Shown here piece after piece: positions 36,641 to 44,761 of a DNA stretch of 57,082 bases. The position numbers and the translations under genes were made by a program. The notes below the pieces were generated by a model. It did no database searches and was not told the DNA's origin. It was given only the letters and a program-made list of their open reading frames with translations. The DNA is from Lachnospiraceae bacterium (GTDB lineage: Bacteria; Bacillota; Clostridia; Lachnospirales; Lachnospiraceae): assembly GCA_910575835.1 (NCBI GenBank), contig CAJTGB010000031.1:1-57082 (forward strand), given 5' to 3'. How positions within the stretch are numbered: position 1 is the stretch's first letter; every line of letters starts with the position of its first letter.

Positions 36641-37147
36641 CTTCCGCAATATCTTTTCCACAAATACCTTGGCGTGTTCGAGGTCCAGACTGTCGGGATG
36701 TGTCAGCGCCGCGTCGAAGTTGCGGATGCACAGGTTGATCTGTGAGGCGTTCTTGTCGGTGCGCAGGGCTTCGTATTTCTGGCGGACCCGGTGGGGCATC
36801 TTGCCCTGGCAGATAAATGCGCCCAGATAGTCGTTGTCGGATTCGATCCACGCGTTGGCGCTGTACTCAATGGCGCTGTAATACTCGGGCGAATCGCCCA
36901 TCCCGCAGGTTCCGAAGAGGGCGATCTGCTTGCCGCTTAATCCGCTTAGGAAGTCGCTGACGGCCATGCTGCAGGAACCCTGGTGTACGCAGAATCCGAT
37001 GAAATAGACCCTGGCTTCCGGGATCGTCTTGTCGGTTGTGATATCGATCAGATCTTTTGAGGTGCCCGGAAGATGGGAGAAGATAGTTGCGGCTATTTTC
37101 TTCGTATTGCCGGATTCACTTTGATACAGTACAAGATATTCGATCAT
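36623..37147 (-). CDS. Flavodoxin family protein
   Basis: A 174-residue flavodoxin-fold protein. The FMN phosphate loop is YQSESGNTKKIA at the N-terminus. The later stretch GTCGMGDSPEYY occupies the second flavin-binding region, and FIGFCVHQGSCS contains two Cys that many short flavodoxins lack. The length is slightly above a classic flavodoxin. It resembles the flavodoxin-like partners found in Lachnospiraceae reductase clusters, but no reductase is adjacent. AAAGGAGG precedes the start. It is probably the last gene of the minus-strand operon that begins near 39206. Confidence 0.82.
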   Translation of the reverse strand: MIEYLVLYQSESGNTKKIAATIFSHLPGTSKDLIDITTDKTIPEARVYFIGFCVHQGSCSMAVSDFLSGLSGKQIALFGTCGMGDSPEYYSAIEYSANAWIESDNDYLGAFICQGKMPHRVRQKYEALRTDKNASQINLCIRNFDAALTHPDSLDLEHAKVFVEKILRKIKAED

Positions 37148-37183
37148 GGCCTGGCCTCCTTTCCTGGATCGTGGGGAAATGAT

Positions 37184-37900
37184 TTAGATATAACCGCCCG
37201 GTACGCCTCCGCAGCACATTCCGCTGCCGCAGCACAGATTGCACAGGATATTGGCGATACAAAGCTTCGTACACCAGCTGCTTCCGACGGTGTATGTAGT
37301 CTCGTAGGGGTCTTGCTGCCGCTGATACCAGCTTCCGCCGCTCTGGAAACGGTTGACCAGAAGTTGGTACTGGAAATTATTGGGTTCAAGGCGGAGCGCT
37401 TCCTGGGCGTGCTGCAGTGCGATCACATTGTTGCCGATGCCGGAATTGGCAAGCGCGCTGTAATAGAACCAGCGTGCGTTCCGGTCTCTGATCCCGTTGA
37501 GGAGGTTCAGAGCTTCCCGGTAATGACGGCTGCTGATGAAGTTGCTGGCTGCCTTCATATGGAGGTCGTCTTCCGATTCGGTGGGACCGGCGTCTGCCTG
37601 ACGATACTGTCCGCTAAAGCCGCGGAAGCTGCCGAATCCGCCGAAGCTGCCGAATCCGCCGAAATCACCCGACGGATCATAACCGTCCTGGGCGCTGCCG
37701 GAAGTCTGGTATTCACGTTCCTGCATGATCTGCTGATACGCCTGCTGAACTTCCTTGAACCGTGCTTCGGCCTGATCCTTGTTGGGATTGTTGATATTGG
37801 CGTCAGGGTGGTATTTGCGGCTTAAGCTTCTGTATGCTTTTTTGATCTCTTCATCTGAGGCGCTCTGTGATACGCCTAAGACGCTGTATGGATTTATCAT
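37184..37900 (-). CDS. J-domain (DnaJ-like) protein
   Basis: A 238-residue protein. The N-terminal 70 residues are a J domain with the essential HPD motif ([10 protein letters not shown]), which stimulates an Hsp70. A Gly/Phe/Gln-rich linker ([11 protein letters not shown]) follows, then TPR-like helices ([22 protein letters not shown]) and a Cys/Gly-rich tail ([17 protein letters not shown]). The classical DnaJ zinc-finger spacing is absent, so this is a specialised co-chaperone. It lies directly downstream of the DUF5685 gene, and its client is probably that protein or a membrane partner. TCAGGAG precedes the ATG. Confidence 0.88.
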   Translation of the reverse strand: MINPYSVLGVSQSASDEEIKKAYRSLSRKYHPDANINNPNKDQAEARFKEVQQAYQQIMQEREYQTSGSAQDGYDPSGDFGGFGSFGGFGSFRGFSGQYRQADAGPTESEDDLHMKAASNFISSRHYREALNLLNGIRDRNARWFYYSALANSGIGNNVIALQHAQEALRLEPNNFQYQLLVNRFQSGGSWYQRQQDPYETTYTVGSSWCTKLCIANILCNLCCGSGMCCGGVPGGYI

Positions 37901-37953
37901 GGTTATACTCCTGAAACTGACTGAATGATCTTACCCGGTTGGGTATGGCAAAC

Positions 37954-38775
37954 TCAGCGCCGTGATGTTACTTCTGTGTAACGGCACCACACGCCAGAAT
38001 ACAATATATTGCGAAGAATGTCAACATGCAGAAGAATCGGCAGCTTCTCGAATTCCCGGGAGCATTCCGCCATCATCAGGGTCAGCAGATGCCGGCTGTT
38101 TTCTGCAAAAGACGAGTCTTTCTGATACGCTTCTTTGAATGGGTTATAGGTTCCTGCTGCGATATCCTTTTCTACATCCTCGTAAGCATCCATCAGATAG
38201 ATGAATTTGCCCAGGAAGAAACCGATCTTTCGGAGAGAAGGTTCCCACTCGTCCCTGCGGCAGGCGAAGATCTCTGACATAATATTGCCGAAGATTCCCG
38301 CCATCAGATCAATGTTCTGTTCGTTCTGCCGTTCCAGCTCGGACAGCCTTCGGAGATTATCCGATACGGCCGCAATTTTATGAGGGTATTGCTGCCGGAT
38401 CGTTCTCATATGAGGATATAAGAGCCGGGCTTCGATGTAACGCCGCCGTCTGCGTTCGTCTTCCCAGTCGTCCTTGCACTTGAAATAAGAGAGGATGAGA
38501 TTGACGGCGGCGGCGTAATCCGTGTATTCGTTGGTTCTGGCCAGGTGCTTTTCCAGAGGATGAGCGATGCAGTTCACCGTCTCTTTTCTGGTATCCGGTT
38601 CGTACAGCCCGGTCAGAAGTACGATGAGAAAGGTCATATCATAAGATAAAGTAATCTGTCCGCGGATGCCGTAAGATTCTTTCAGACGCTTGCAGAGTCC
38701 GCAGTAGTAGGAGTGATATACGTCATAATCTTTGAATTTCATCTCGGCCTTGTTGATTGCGATATATCCAAACAT
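37954..38775 (-). CDS. DUF5685 family protein
   Basis: A 273-residue mostly helical protein. The start MFGYIAINKAEMKFKDYD and the Cys motif YHSYYCGLCK near residue 21 are typical of DUF5685. Two acidic motifs stand out: DDWED at residues 102-106 and DAYEDVEKD at 196-204. A DDxxD motif with a second D-rich helix is the pattern of class I isoprenoid synthases, where the acids bind Mg-diphosphate. Whether this protein is such an enzyme is inference only. GAGGATAAC precedes the ATG. It lies in an operon with the zinc-ribbon and J-domain genes. Confidence 0.78.
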   Translation of the reverse strand: MFGYIAINKAEMKFKDYDVYHSYYCGLCKRLKESYGIRGQITLSYDMTFLIVLLTGLYEPDTRKETVNCIAHPLEKHLARTNEYTDYAAAVNLILSYFKCKDDWEDERRRRRYIEARLLYPHMRTIRQQYPHKIAAVSDNLRRLSELERQNEQNIDLMAGIFGNIMSEIFACRRDEWEPSLRKIGFFLGKFIYLMDAYEDVEKDIAAGTYNPFKEAYQKDSSFAENSRHLLTLMMAECSREFEKLPILLHVDILRNILYSGVWCRYTEVTSRR

Positions 38776-38788
38776 GTAGTTATCCTCA

Positions 38789-39184
38789 TTAGCTGTTCTT
38801 GATAAAGGTTGCGCTGCATTTCGGGCAGCGGATCTCTATGCGTCCCTTGCCTCTCGGGATGCGGATCTTCTGCCGGCAGGCCGGACATTTGTAGATGTGG
38901 TGGGTCCTGCGCTGTATCATCAGGTTCTTCTGCCGGTAAACGGCGGTCCGCAGCTTATATGTTTTGTTCAGATACCATTGGTTCTCCGAAGAGCGCTTGT
39001 AGATATTCCGTGAAAACATGCGGAAATAAGAATAGATGATGCAGAACCAGGATACAAGCGACAGGATCATGCTGTGATTCCAGCCTGCAAGCACCATGGA
39101 GACCACACCGGTAATAATTGTAAATTTGCCCAGAGAATCCATTCCGTAGCGTCCGTACATAAAGCGAATTAATTTTTCTTTCAA
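38789..39184 (-). CDS. Small membrane protein with C-terminal zinc ribbon
   Basis: A 131-residue protein. A TTG start at 39184 is chosen because AGGAGG lies at 39199-39194, nine bases upstream. An ATG at 39217 overlaps the promoter -10 box and cannot be transcribed from it. Two hydrophobic segments (GKFTIITGVVSMVLAGW and ILSLVSWFCIIYSYF) form a hairpin in the membrane. The cytoplasmic tail ends in CPACRQKIRIPRGKGRIEI then CPKC, a four-Cys zinc ribbon. The function is unknown. It heads the minus-strand operon with DUF5685, the J-domain protein and the flavodoxin. Confidence 0.75.
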   Translation of the reverse strand: MKEKLIRFMYGRYGMDSLGKFTIITGVVSMVLAGWNHSMILSLVSWFCIIYSYFRMFSRNIYKRSSENQWYLNKTYKLRTAVYRQKNLMIQRRTHHIYKCPACRQKIRIPRGKGRIEIRCPKCSATFIKNS

Positions 39185-39212
39185 GTAGATCAACCTCCTA
39201 AATATATCTTTA

Positions 39213-39240
39213 ATCATACGCTGACCGGCAGGAAAGTCAA
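39213..39240 (-). promoter_or_regulatory. Promoter of the minus-strand operon
   Basis: Read on the minus strand, TTGACT (39240-39235) and TATGAT (39218-39213) are separated by 16 bases. The expected transcript starts near 39206, upstream of the AGGAGG ribosome site. Confidence 0.65.
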
Positions 39241-39278
39241 TAAATTGCCGATAAAAAATATATAAAGTTTTTAAAGTC

Positions 39279-39307
39279 TTTATAGTGAGAATGGTTCGTG
39301 ATATAAT
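39279..39307 (+). promoter_or_regulatory. Promoter for the cysteine desulfidase-like gene
   Basis: TTTATA and a perfect TATAAT are separated by 17 bases, divergent from the minus-strand promoter 40 bases away. Confidence 0.5.
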
Positions 39308-39341
39308 GAAAATCATGCAAACGGAAAATGGAGTTTTGAAT

Positions 39342-40700
39342 ATGAATAAATTAACTAAACTGATCAGAGAGGATATGAAGCCGGCACTTGGCGTGACGGA
39401 ACCGGGGGCGATCGCGTTTGCGGTGGCAAGCGCTAAGGCTCATGTGCAGGGTGAGATTAAGAGAGTGCGAGTGTCTCTGAATTCGGGGATGTATAAGAAT
39501 GCGTATACCTGCGGCATCCCGAATTCCACACGTTTCGGCAATCTGTATGCGGCGGCGCTCGGCGCAGCGGCAGCCGATGCGGGCAGGGGACTGGAGTCCT
39601 TAGCAGAGATTACGCCGGAAGATGACGAGAGGGCTGCGCGGCTGGCAGATGGCGGGGCGGTCGAGGTAGTTATGGATCATATTGGTTCTGATATCACTAT
39701 TGACGCGGAAGTGGAGACCGAAGAAGGATGCTGCACGGTGCATATCCGGGACAGTCATACGAATATTGTATCCATAGAGAAGAATGGGATACAGATCTAT
39801 GAGGGCGCGGACGGGCAGCCAGATGCAGAAAATATAGCTGACAGATATGCAGGAGGGGAGGATGCAGCCGGGGGAGACATACCGCTGATTCATCAGTATT
39901 CCCTGAATGATATATTAGAATATGTCAGAGATGTACCGGAAGAGGAGATCGATTTCATACGGGATGCATTTGCCATGAATATGGAATTGCTGGAGGAAGG
40001 AATGGCGTCTGAGCGGACGGTGATCACGAAGAGCCTTCTGAAGGAGAACGGCGGCAGCGTGATATCGTCAGATGCCCTCAGAACGGCGCAGCTATTGTGC
40101 AACGGCGTGATCGAGGCCAGAGTGCTGGGGCTTGGCAGGCCGGCGATGAGCATTACAGGAAGCGGTGCCCATGGGATCATCGCGACGATGCCGCTTCTGG
40201 CATGGTATAAGACGGAAGGCTGCCAGGGATCACGCTTTGGCAGACAGGCAGAGAGCAGGTGCAATACGGCAGATGAATCCGTTCTTCTCAGGGCGGCGGC
40301 GCTGAGTTTCCTGATCACGATGTATATTAAGGAGTATTCCGGCAGGCTGTCGGCGTTCTGCGGATGCGGGATCGCAGCGGGAACAGGGATGGCGTGCGGT
40401 CTGGCATTGATGAGAGGAGCGGACGCATCGGCGGTTGGAAGAGTGATCCAGAATATGGCGAGCGGACTGACCGGCATGATCTGCGACGGGGGGAACCACG
40501 GATGCGCGATGAAAGGGATCGTGGCGGTGGACGCGGCCTTCAGGGCGGCGGACCTGGCGATGGACGGCGTATGTATCGGCAATATCCATGGGATAAACGG
40601 CAGGACGCCGGAGGATACCATGAGGCATATGGGGATGATCGCGTCTCCGGGCATGGTTGAGACGGAGAAAACGATTGTAGAGATTATGGAGCAGAAATGA
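39342..40700 (+). CDS. UPF0597 / L-cysteine desulfidase family protein
   Basis: A 452-residue protein of the CyuA (YhaM)/CdsB family, related to the serine dehydratase alpha chain. The start at 39342 follows TGGAG. The N-terminus DMKPALGVTEPGAIAFAVA is diagnostic. Cys residues for a [4Fe-4S] cluster are in FCGCGIAAGTGMACG and CDGGNHGCAMKG. Known relatives break L-cysteine into pyruvate, ammonia and sulfide. The stretch ITGSGAHGIIATMPLLAWY is also conserved. The gene is followed 13 bases later by a sortase, so the two may share a transcript without a clear functional link. Confidence 0.88.
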   Translation: MNKLTKLIREDMKPALGVTEPGAIAFAVASAKAHVQGEIKRVRVSLNSGMYKNAYTCGIPNSTRFGNLYAAALGAAAADAGRGLESLAEITPEDDERAARLADGGAVEVVMDHIGSDITIDAEVETEEGCCTVHIRDSHTNIVSIEKNGIQIYEGADGQPDAENIADRYAGGEDAAGGDIPLIHQYSLNDILEYVRDVPEEEIDFIRDAFAMNMELLEEGMASERTVITKSLLKENGGSVISSDALRTAQLLCNGVIEARVLGLGRPAMSITGSGAHGIIATMPLLAWYKTEGCQGSRFGRQAESRCNTADESVLLRAAALSFLITMYIKEYSGRLSAFCGCGIAAGTGMACGLALMRGADASAVGRVIQNMASGLTGMICDGGNHGCAMKGIVAVDAAFRAADLAMDGVCIGNIHGINGRTPEDTMRHMGMIASPGMVETEKTIVEIMEQK

Positions 40701-40713
40701 CAGGAGTGTAAGT

Positions 40714-41676
40714 ATGGGAGAAGTCAGAAAGAAGAGCGGTAACAATGCAGGCAGCAGGCAGCCAGACGGCAAGAGCATCCGAAGCGGACGGCAGGCGGAC
40801 GGCAAGAGCATCCGAAGCGGCAGAGAAGGCGCCGGAGCGCACGGCAAAAAACGTCCGGTCCGGGGAGAAGACGCAGTAGACGAGCCGAGAAGAGGCCGAA
40901 GAAGGAGAGGGAGAGGTTCTAAGGGGAAGGGCATTCTGTCGAATCTGATACTGGTGGCGGCGATCGCGGTATTCTGTGTCTCCGCGTATCAGCTGTTCAA
41001 GATCGGCAAGGGATATTATGACGGGAGAAGCGAATATGACAAGATCCGCGAGCTGGCCATTGAGACGAAGGAAGAGGATGACGGCGGGAATCAGCCCAGA
41101 TATCAGGTGAATTTTGATGAACTGACAGCGCTCAACTCCGATACTATCGGCTGGATCCGTTTTGATCCTGAACCTGCGATCATTAATTACCCTGTTGTTC
41201 AGGGCAGGGATAATCAGGAATATCTGCATAAGACGTTCTCGGCAAATGATAATTCGCTGGGTACGATATTCTTAAATGTGGAGAATAATCCGAACTTCCG
41301 GGATCAGAATTCGATCCTGTACGGCCATCGGATGAAGGACGGTTCTATGTTCCGGCATCTGCAGGATTATGAAGACCGGGCGTTCTGGGAGGCGAATCCG
41401 TATTTTTATATCTATACACCGGACGGGCAGGAGTTGATATACCATATCTATTCCATGGGAGAGGTGCTGGATACTTCGGACACATATCTTACTGTGTTCA
41501 ATACAGAAGAGGATTATCAGAATTTCCTGAATATGACGAAAGAAGTATCTCTGTATGATACGGGCATCGAGGTGACGACCAGTGATACGATCGTTACCTT
41601 GTCGACCTGCACCAGCGCCAGCGACGAACACCGGTTTGTAGTACGGGGTGTACGGGTGAGAGAGGGAGACCAGTGA
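40714..41676 (+). CDS. srtB: Class B sortase
   Basis: A 320-residue membrane-anchored transpeptidase. A 70-residue basic, low-complexity N-terminal tail comes first, including a 23-base DNA repeat that encodes DGKSIRSGR twice. One membrane segment lies at about residues 74-92. The catalytic domain has the His in ILYGHRMKDGSMF (H205), the Cys in VTLSTCTSASDEHRF (C299) and the Arg near residue 307-311. DTIGWIRFDPEPAIINYPVVQ is the class B N-terminal element. It would attach a surface protein to peptidoglycan or a pilin. No LPxTG-like or NPQTN-like substrate is encoded nearby. Confidence 0.92.
   Translation: MGEVRKKSGNNAGSRQPDGKSIRSGRQADGKSIRSGREGAGAHGKKRPVRGEDAVDEPRRGRRRRGRGSKGKGILSNLILVAAIAVFCVSAYQLFKIGKGYYDGRSEYDKIRELAIETKEEDDGGNQPRYQVNFDELTALNSDTIGWIRFDPEPAIINYPVVQGRDNQEYLHKTFSANDNSLGTIFLNVENNPNFRDQNSILYGHRMKDGSMFRHLQDYEDRAFWEANPYFYIYTPDGQELIYHIYSMGEVLDTSDTYLTVFNTEEDYQNFLNMTKEVSLYDTGIEVTTSDTIVTLSTCTSASDEHRFVVRGVRVREGDQ
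40765..40820 (+). repeat. 23-base direct repeat inside the sortase gene
   Basis: An identical 23-base unit occurs at 40765-40787 and 40798-40820, offset by 33 bases (11 codons). It encodes DGKSIRSG twice in the basic cytoplasmic tail. It probably arose by slippage or unequal recombination. Confidence 0.85.
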
Positions 41677-41870
41677 TGAGAAGAGATTACACATATGAAG
41701 TCGGGGATATTGTCACATTGAAGAAGCAGCACCCTTGCGGAAGCAAGGAGTGGGAGATCTTAAGGGTGGGTGCGGATTTCCGCCTGAAATGCTTAGGATG
41801 CGGACACCAGATCATGATCGCGCGCAAGCTTGTCGAAAAAAACACGAAAGATTTGCGCAAAAAAGCTTGA
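41676..41870 (+). CDS. DUF951 domain protein
   Basis: A 64-residue protein. It begins YEVGDIVTLKKQHPCGSKEW and has LKCLGCGHQIMI, the DUF951 pattern with a CxxCG turn that may bind zinc. ATG 41676 overlaps the sortase TGA, so translation is coupled. DUF951 genes commonly sit just before rpsF-ssb-rpsR in Firmicutes, as here. The function is unknown. The basic C-terminus (KNTKDLRKKA) would suit nucleic-acid contact. Confidence 0.88.
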   Translation: MRRDYTYEVGDIVTLKKQHPCGSKEWEILRVGADFRLKCLGCGHQIMIARKLVEKNTKDLRKKA

Positions 41871-41895
41871 AACAAGCATCCTGTTATGGTATCAT
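41867..41895 (+). promoter_or_regulatory. Promoter for the rpsF operon
   Basis: TTGAAA and TATCAT are separated by 17 bases. The first hexamer overlaps the end of the DUF951 gene. The leader of about 75 bases contains complementary G- and C-rich runs and may hold the S6:S18 autoregulatory site, but this was not resolved. Confidence 0.65.
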
Positions 41896-41976
41896 ATTAA
41901 TCCGTGATACAATATATCCTTGCTCCCACATAAGCTGAGCGGGGGCCAAAAGACCAGAAGGAGGTGCAAAGGCGAC

Positions 41977-42264
41977 ATGAACAAATATGAATTAGCTGTT
42001 GTTGTCAGTGCAAAGATCGAAGATGACGAGAGAGCACAGGTAGTCGAGAAGGTGAAAGCTTTAGTAGAGCGTTTCGGCGGCCAGATCTCTGATGTCGATG
42101 AATGGGGTAAGAGAAGACTGGCTTACGAGATTCAGAAGATGAGAGAAGCATACTACTATTTCATCCACTTCGATGCTGAAGCTGATGTCCCGGGCGAGAT
42201 TGAACAGAGAATCCGCATCATGGACAACGTGATCAGATATTTATGCGTTAGACAGGAAGCATAA
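41977..42264 (+). CDS. rpsF: 30S ribosomal protein S6
   Basis: A 95-residue ribosomal protein. It starts MNKYELAVVVSAK, which sets the start at 41977, ten bases after AGGAGGTG. The middle WGKRRLAYEIQKMREAYYY is typical of S6, and it ends VIRYLCVRQEA. S6 pairs with S18 on the 30S platform; both are encoded in this operon around ssb. In many bacteria the S6:S18 complex represses this message through its leader. Codon use is biased as expected for a highly expressed gene. Confidence 0.96.
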   Translation: MNKYELAVVVSAKIEDDERAQVVEKVKALVERFGGQISDVDEWGKRRLAYEIQKMREAYYYFIHFDAEADVPGEIEQRIRIMDNVIRYLCVRQEA

Positions 42265-42285
42265 GCAGGAAGTAGAGGTAATTAT

Positions 42286-42741
42286 ATGAATAAAGTAATT
42301 TTGATGGGACGCTTGACACGAGATCCAGAAGTGAGATATTCACAGGGCGGCGAGAACCCGCTGGCGATCGCAAGGTTTACGCTGGCTGTTGACCGCAGAT
42401 TTAAGCGCGACGGAGAAGCGACCGCAGATTTTATCAGTTGCGTGGCTTTCGGAAGGCAGGCGGAGCATGCCGAGAGGTTTTACCGCCAGGGCTTGAAGAT
42501 TGTGATCACCGGACGGATTCAGACCGGAAGTTATACCAACAAGGACGGCGTGAAGGTGTACACGACAGAGGTTGTTGTAGAAGAACAGGAATTTGCCGAG
42601 AGCAAGGCTGTCAGTGACGCTAATGCCGGAGGATACCGTTCTGCTCCCACACCGGCACCAGCGCCGGCTCCGGTATCGGATGCAGGTGACGGCTTCATGA
42701 ATATTCCGGATGGAATTGATGAAGAATTACCGTTTAGCTAG
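42286..42741 (+). CDS. ssb: Single-stranded DNA-binding protein
   Basis: A 151-residue SSB with an N-terminal OB fold (MNKVILMGRLTRDPEVRYSQ) and the ssDNA-binding stretch DFISCVAFGRQAEHAERF. A Pro/Ala-rich linker (APTPAPAPAPV) leads to the acidic C-terminal tip DEELPFS, which recruits repair and replication partners. It lies between rpsF and rpsR, the standard order, with the genes 21 bases apart on the 5' side. Confidence 0.96.
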   Translation: MNKVILMGRLTRDPEVRYSQGGENPLAIARFTLAVDRRFKRDGEATADFISCVAFGRQAEHAERFYRQGLKIVITGRIQTGSYTNKDGVKVYTTEVVVEEQEFAESKAVSDANAGGYRSAPTPAPAPAPVSDAGDGFMNIPDGIDEELPFS

Positions 42742-42805
42742 AATTTGGGCTGTTCTGCAGTGTAGTGCAGAACTTCATTAGAACGTGAAAGGAGAGTAGA
42801 ACACC

Positions 42806-43072
42806 ATGGCTTACGATAAAGGTAATCGCCCGGAAGGCGGCTTCAAGAGAAGAGGCGGCGGACGCAGAAGGAAGAAAGTATGCGTATTCTGCGGCAAAGA
42901 GAATAATGAGATCGATTACAAGGATGTAGCGAAGTTAAGAAAATACATCTCTGAGAGGGGCAAGATCCTTCCAAGAAGAATCACAGGAAACTGTGCAAAG
43001 CACCAGAGAGCTCTGACAGTAGCGATCAAGAGAGCGCGTCACATTGCCCTGATGCCTTATGTACAGGAGTAA
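42806..43072 (+). CDS. rpsR: 30S ribosomal protein S18
   Basis: An 88-residue S18 protein with a basic Gly/Arg-rich N-terminus ([12 protein letters not shown]). The zinc-type motif CVFCGKEN is followed later by [10 protein letters not shown], so it keeps the Cys set and is the zinc-binding (C+) form. [21 protein letters not shown] is the conserved core. It forms a heterodimer with S6. AAAGGAG precedes the ATG. A terminator follows. Confidence 0.96.
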   Translation: MAYDKGNRPEGGFKRRGGGRRRKKVCVFCGKENNEIDYKDVAKLRKYISERGKILPRRITGNCAKHQRALTVAIKRARHIALMPYVQE

Positions 43073-43098
43073 TTGAATACTGTATAGCAGATTATTAA

Positions 43099-43143
43099 GA
43101 CTGCCGCACCGATAGATATATATGATCGGGCGGCGGTCTTTTT
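43099..43143 (+). terminator. Terminator after rpsR
   Basis: A GC-rich arm GACTGCCGCACCGAT (43099-43113) pairs with ATCGGGCGGCGGTC with small mismatches, followed by TTTTTAA. Confidence 0.85.
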
Positions 43144-43267
43144 AACTTGCTTTTGAGTCTCTTTTTTGGTACATTAAGAGTAAGGAATTGTGCAGTGACG
43201 GACTGAGGGTTCCTGAGGAACTATGCGGTATGATTTTCCCGGTAGAAAGGATAGTTGAAGGTATTAT

Positions 43268-43963
43268 ATGATAGTTGAAGTGATTGGCAGTAAGAAGGAA
43301 CTGGAGAACGTGAGACCGTTTCATATAGGGCATCTTCTGTGGGGGACAAGATCCATTCCGAAGACTTACGGATACCTGGGATTTGTTCCAGATGAGGGGT
43401 TCTGTCTGAAGATGGTATGTGAGGAGAAGGAGCCGCTTCGCACCTATGAGAATTTTCTGGATCCCGTTTACAGGGACAGTGCGATGGAGGCATTTTTTCA
43501 GTTTGAGCCGGAAAGGGGCGGACGGGAGTCGTCGATCTATCTTAATTTTGAAGTGAATGCCAATGGGGCGCTGTTGGCTGCGTACGGCAGCGGACGAACG
43601 TACAGGACATATTTCTCCAAGGAAGAGTTGGATGCGTTTGGATGTACGGCCAAGGTAGAGGAGAAGAGATGGAGCTTTTCGCTGTGTATTCCGCTTCGGA
43701 TACTGGAGGATGTCTATGGTCCGCTGAAGCTTGGAAGGGGAAGCAGATTCACCTGTAATTTCTATAAGATATCGGAGTCGAAGCAGATTGAGCATTACGC
43801 GTCATGTTTTCCGATCAGGTCAGAGATCCCAAGCTTCCATGTGCCGGAATATTTCGGGGAAGCCTGGATCGGAGGGTGCAGCCATGGGGACACGCATTTA
43901 TTATATTTCCCTCATTCGGGGGTTAATATAAAAGAAAGAAACGATAATCAGGAGGAGTTTTTC
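43268..43963 (+). CDS. Carbohydrate-binding CBM9/DOMON-like protein, no stop before nagB
   Basis: A frame of 232 codons that opens at ATG 43268. FLDPVYRDSAMEAFFQFEP, SSIYLNFEVNANGALLAAYG, WSFSLCIPLRIL and FTCNFYKISES form the beta-sandwich pattern of small CBM9-like proteins. Relatives appear to end about here, near VPEYFGEAWIG. The frame instead stays open through the spacer, with IKERNDNQEEFF, and enters nagB without a stop. The gene may have lost its stop, giving a two-domain product, or nagB may be made mainly from its own start. The end coordinate marks the domain boundary, not a stop codon. Confidence 0.65.
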
Positions 43964-44695
43964 ATGAAGATTTACAAAGCAGCAGATTACAAAGAGATGA
44001 GCAGAAAGGCAGCCAATATCATCGCATCGCAGGTTATTATGAAGCCGGATTGCGTATTGGGGCTGGCGACGGGTTCTACACCGATCGGAACGTATGAGAG
44101 ACTGGTTGAGCTGTATGAGGAAGGGGATCTGGATTTTTCCGATGTGAAGACGGTTAACCTGGATGAGTACAAGGGGCTTCCCCGCACTAATGATCAGAGC
44201 TATTATTATTTTATGCATGATAACCTGTTCGATAAGGTCAATATTGATCCGGCGAATACGAATCTTCCTGACGGAATGGAGCCGGACAGCGATCAGGAAT
44301 GTGCGAGATATGAAGACCTGATCCGTTCTCTCGGCGGGGTCGATCTGCAGCTTTTGGGACTGGGACATAACGGACATATCGGATTCAATGAGCCGGCGGA
44401 CGCGTTCGACAAGGAGACTCACTGTGTAGATCTGCAGGAGAGCACCATTGAGGCGAACAAGAGATTCTTCGCTTCGGCGGATGAGGTTCCAAAGCAGGCA
44501 TATACCATGGGGATCGGGACGATCATGCGGGCGAAGAAGATCCTGATCGTTGTGAGCGGAGAGGATAAGGCGGATATTGTGGCGAAAGCGTTCTTTGGCC
44601 CGGTGACTCCTGCGGTTCCGGCATCTATCCTTCAGATGCATGGGGACGTGACGTTAGTGGCGGACGCTGCGGCTTTGTCTAAGATCCCAGAGTAG
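43964..44695 (+). CDS. nagB: Glucosamine-6-phosphate deaminase
   Basis: A 243-residue enzyme converting glucosamine-6-phosphate to fructose-6-phosphate and ammonia. The start MKIYKAADYKEMSRK matches family N-termini and has its own AGGAGGAG ribosome site seven to nine bases upstream. Active-site regions are GLATGSTPIGTYERLV, NLDEYKGLPRTNDQSYYY and GLGHNGHIGFNEP. The upstream CBM9-like frame runs into it in frame, so a longer fusion product is also possible. It feeds amino sugar carbon from GlcNAc into glycolysis, consistent with the GH112 pathway next door. Confidence 0.94.
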   Translation: MKIYKAADYKEMSRKAANIIASQVIMKPDCVLGLATGSTPIGTYERLVELYEEGDLDFSDVKTVNLDEYKGLPRTNDQSYYYFMHDNLFDKVNIDPANTNLPDGMEPDSDQECARYEDLIRSLGGVDLQLLGLGHNGHIGFNEPADAFDKETHCVDLQESTIEANKRFFASADEVPKQAYTMGIGTIMRAKKILIVVSGEDKADIVAKAFFGPVTPAVPASILQMHGDVTLVADAAALSKIPE

Positions 44696-44761
44696 AGTGT
44701 GATCAGTGAGTGTGTGTTGTCTTAGCCAGAGTTGTTAGTTAGAAATATGAGAGGTACGAAA

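Noticed and set aside
37073-37825. 250-codon plus-strand frame with Ala/Glu repeats opposite the J-domain gene
   Set aside because: The [11 protein letters not shown] run is the antisense of the Gly/Phe-rich linker. The J domain with HPD on the minus strand is real.
39185-39316. Upstream extension of the zinc-ribbon gene to ATG 39217 or beyond
   Set aside because: This DNA contains the promoter hexamers and the ribosome site, so translation from there is unlikely.
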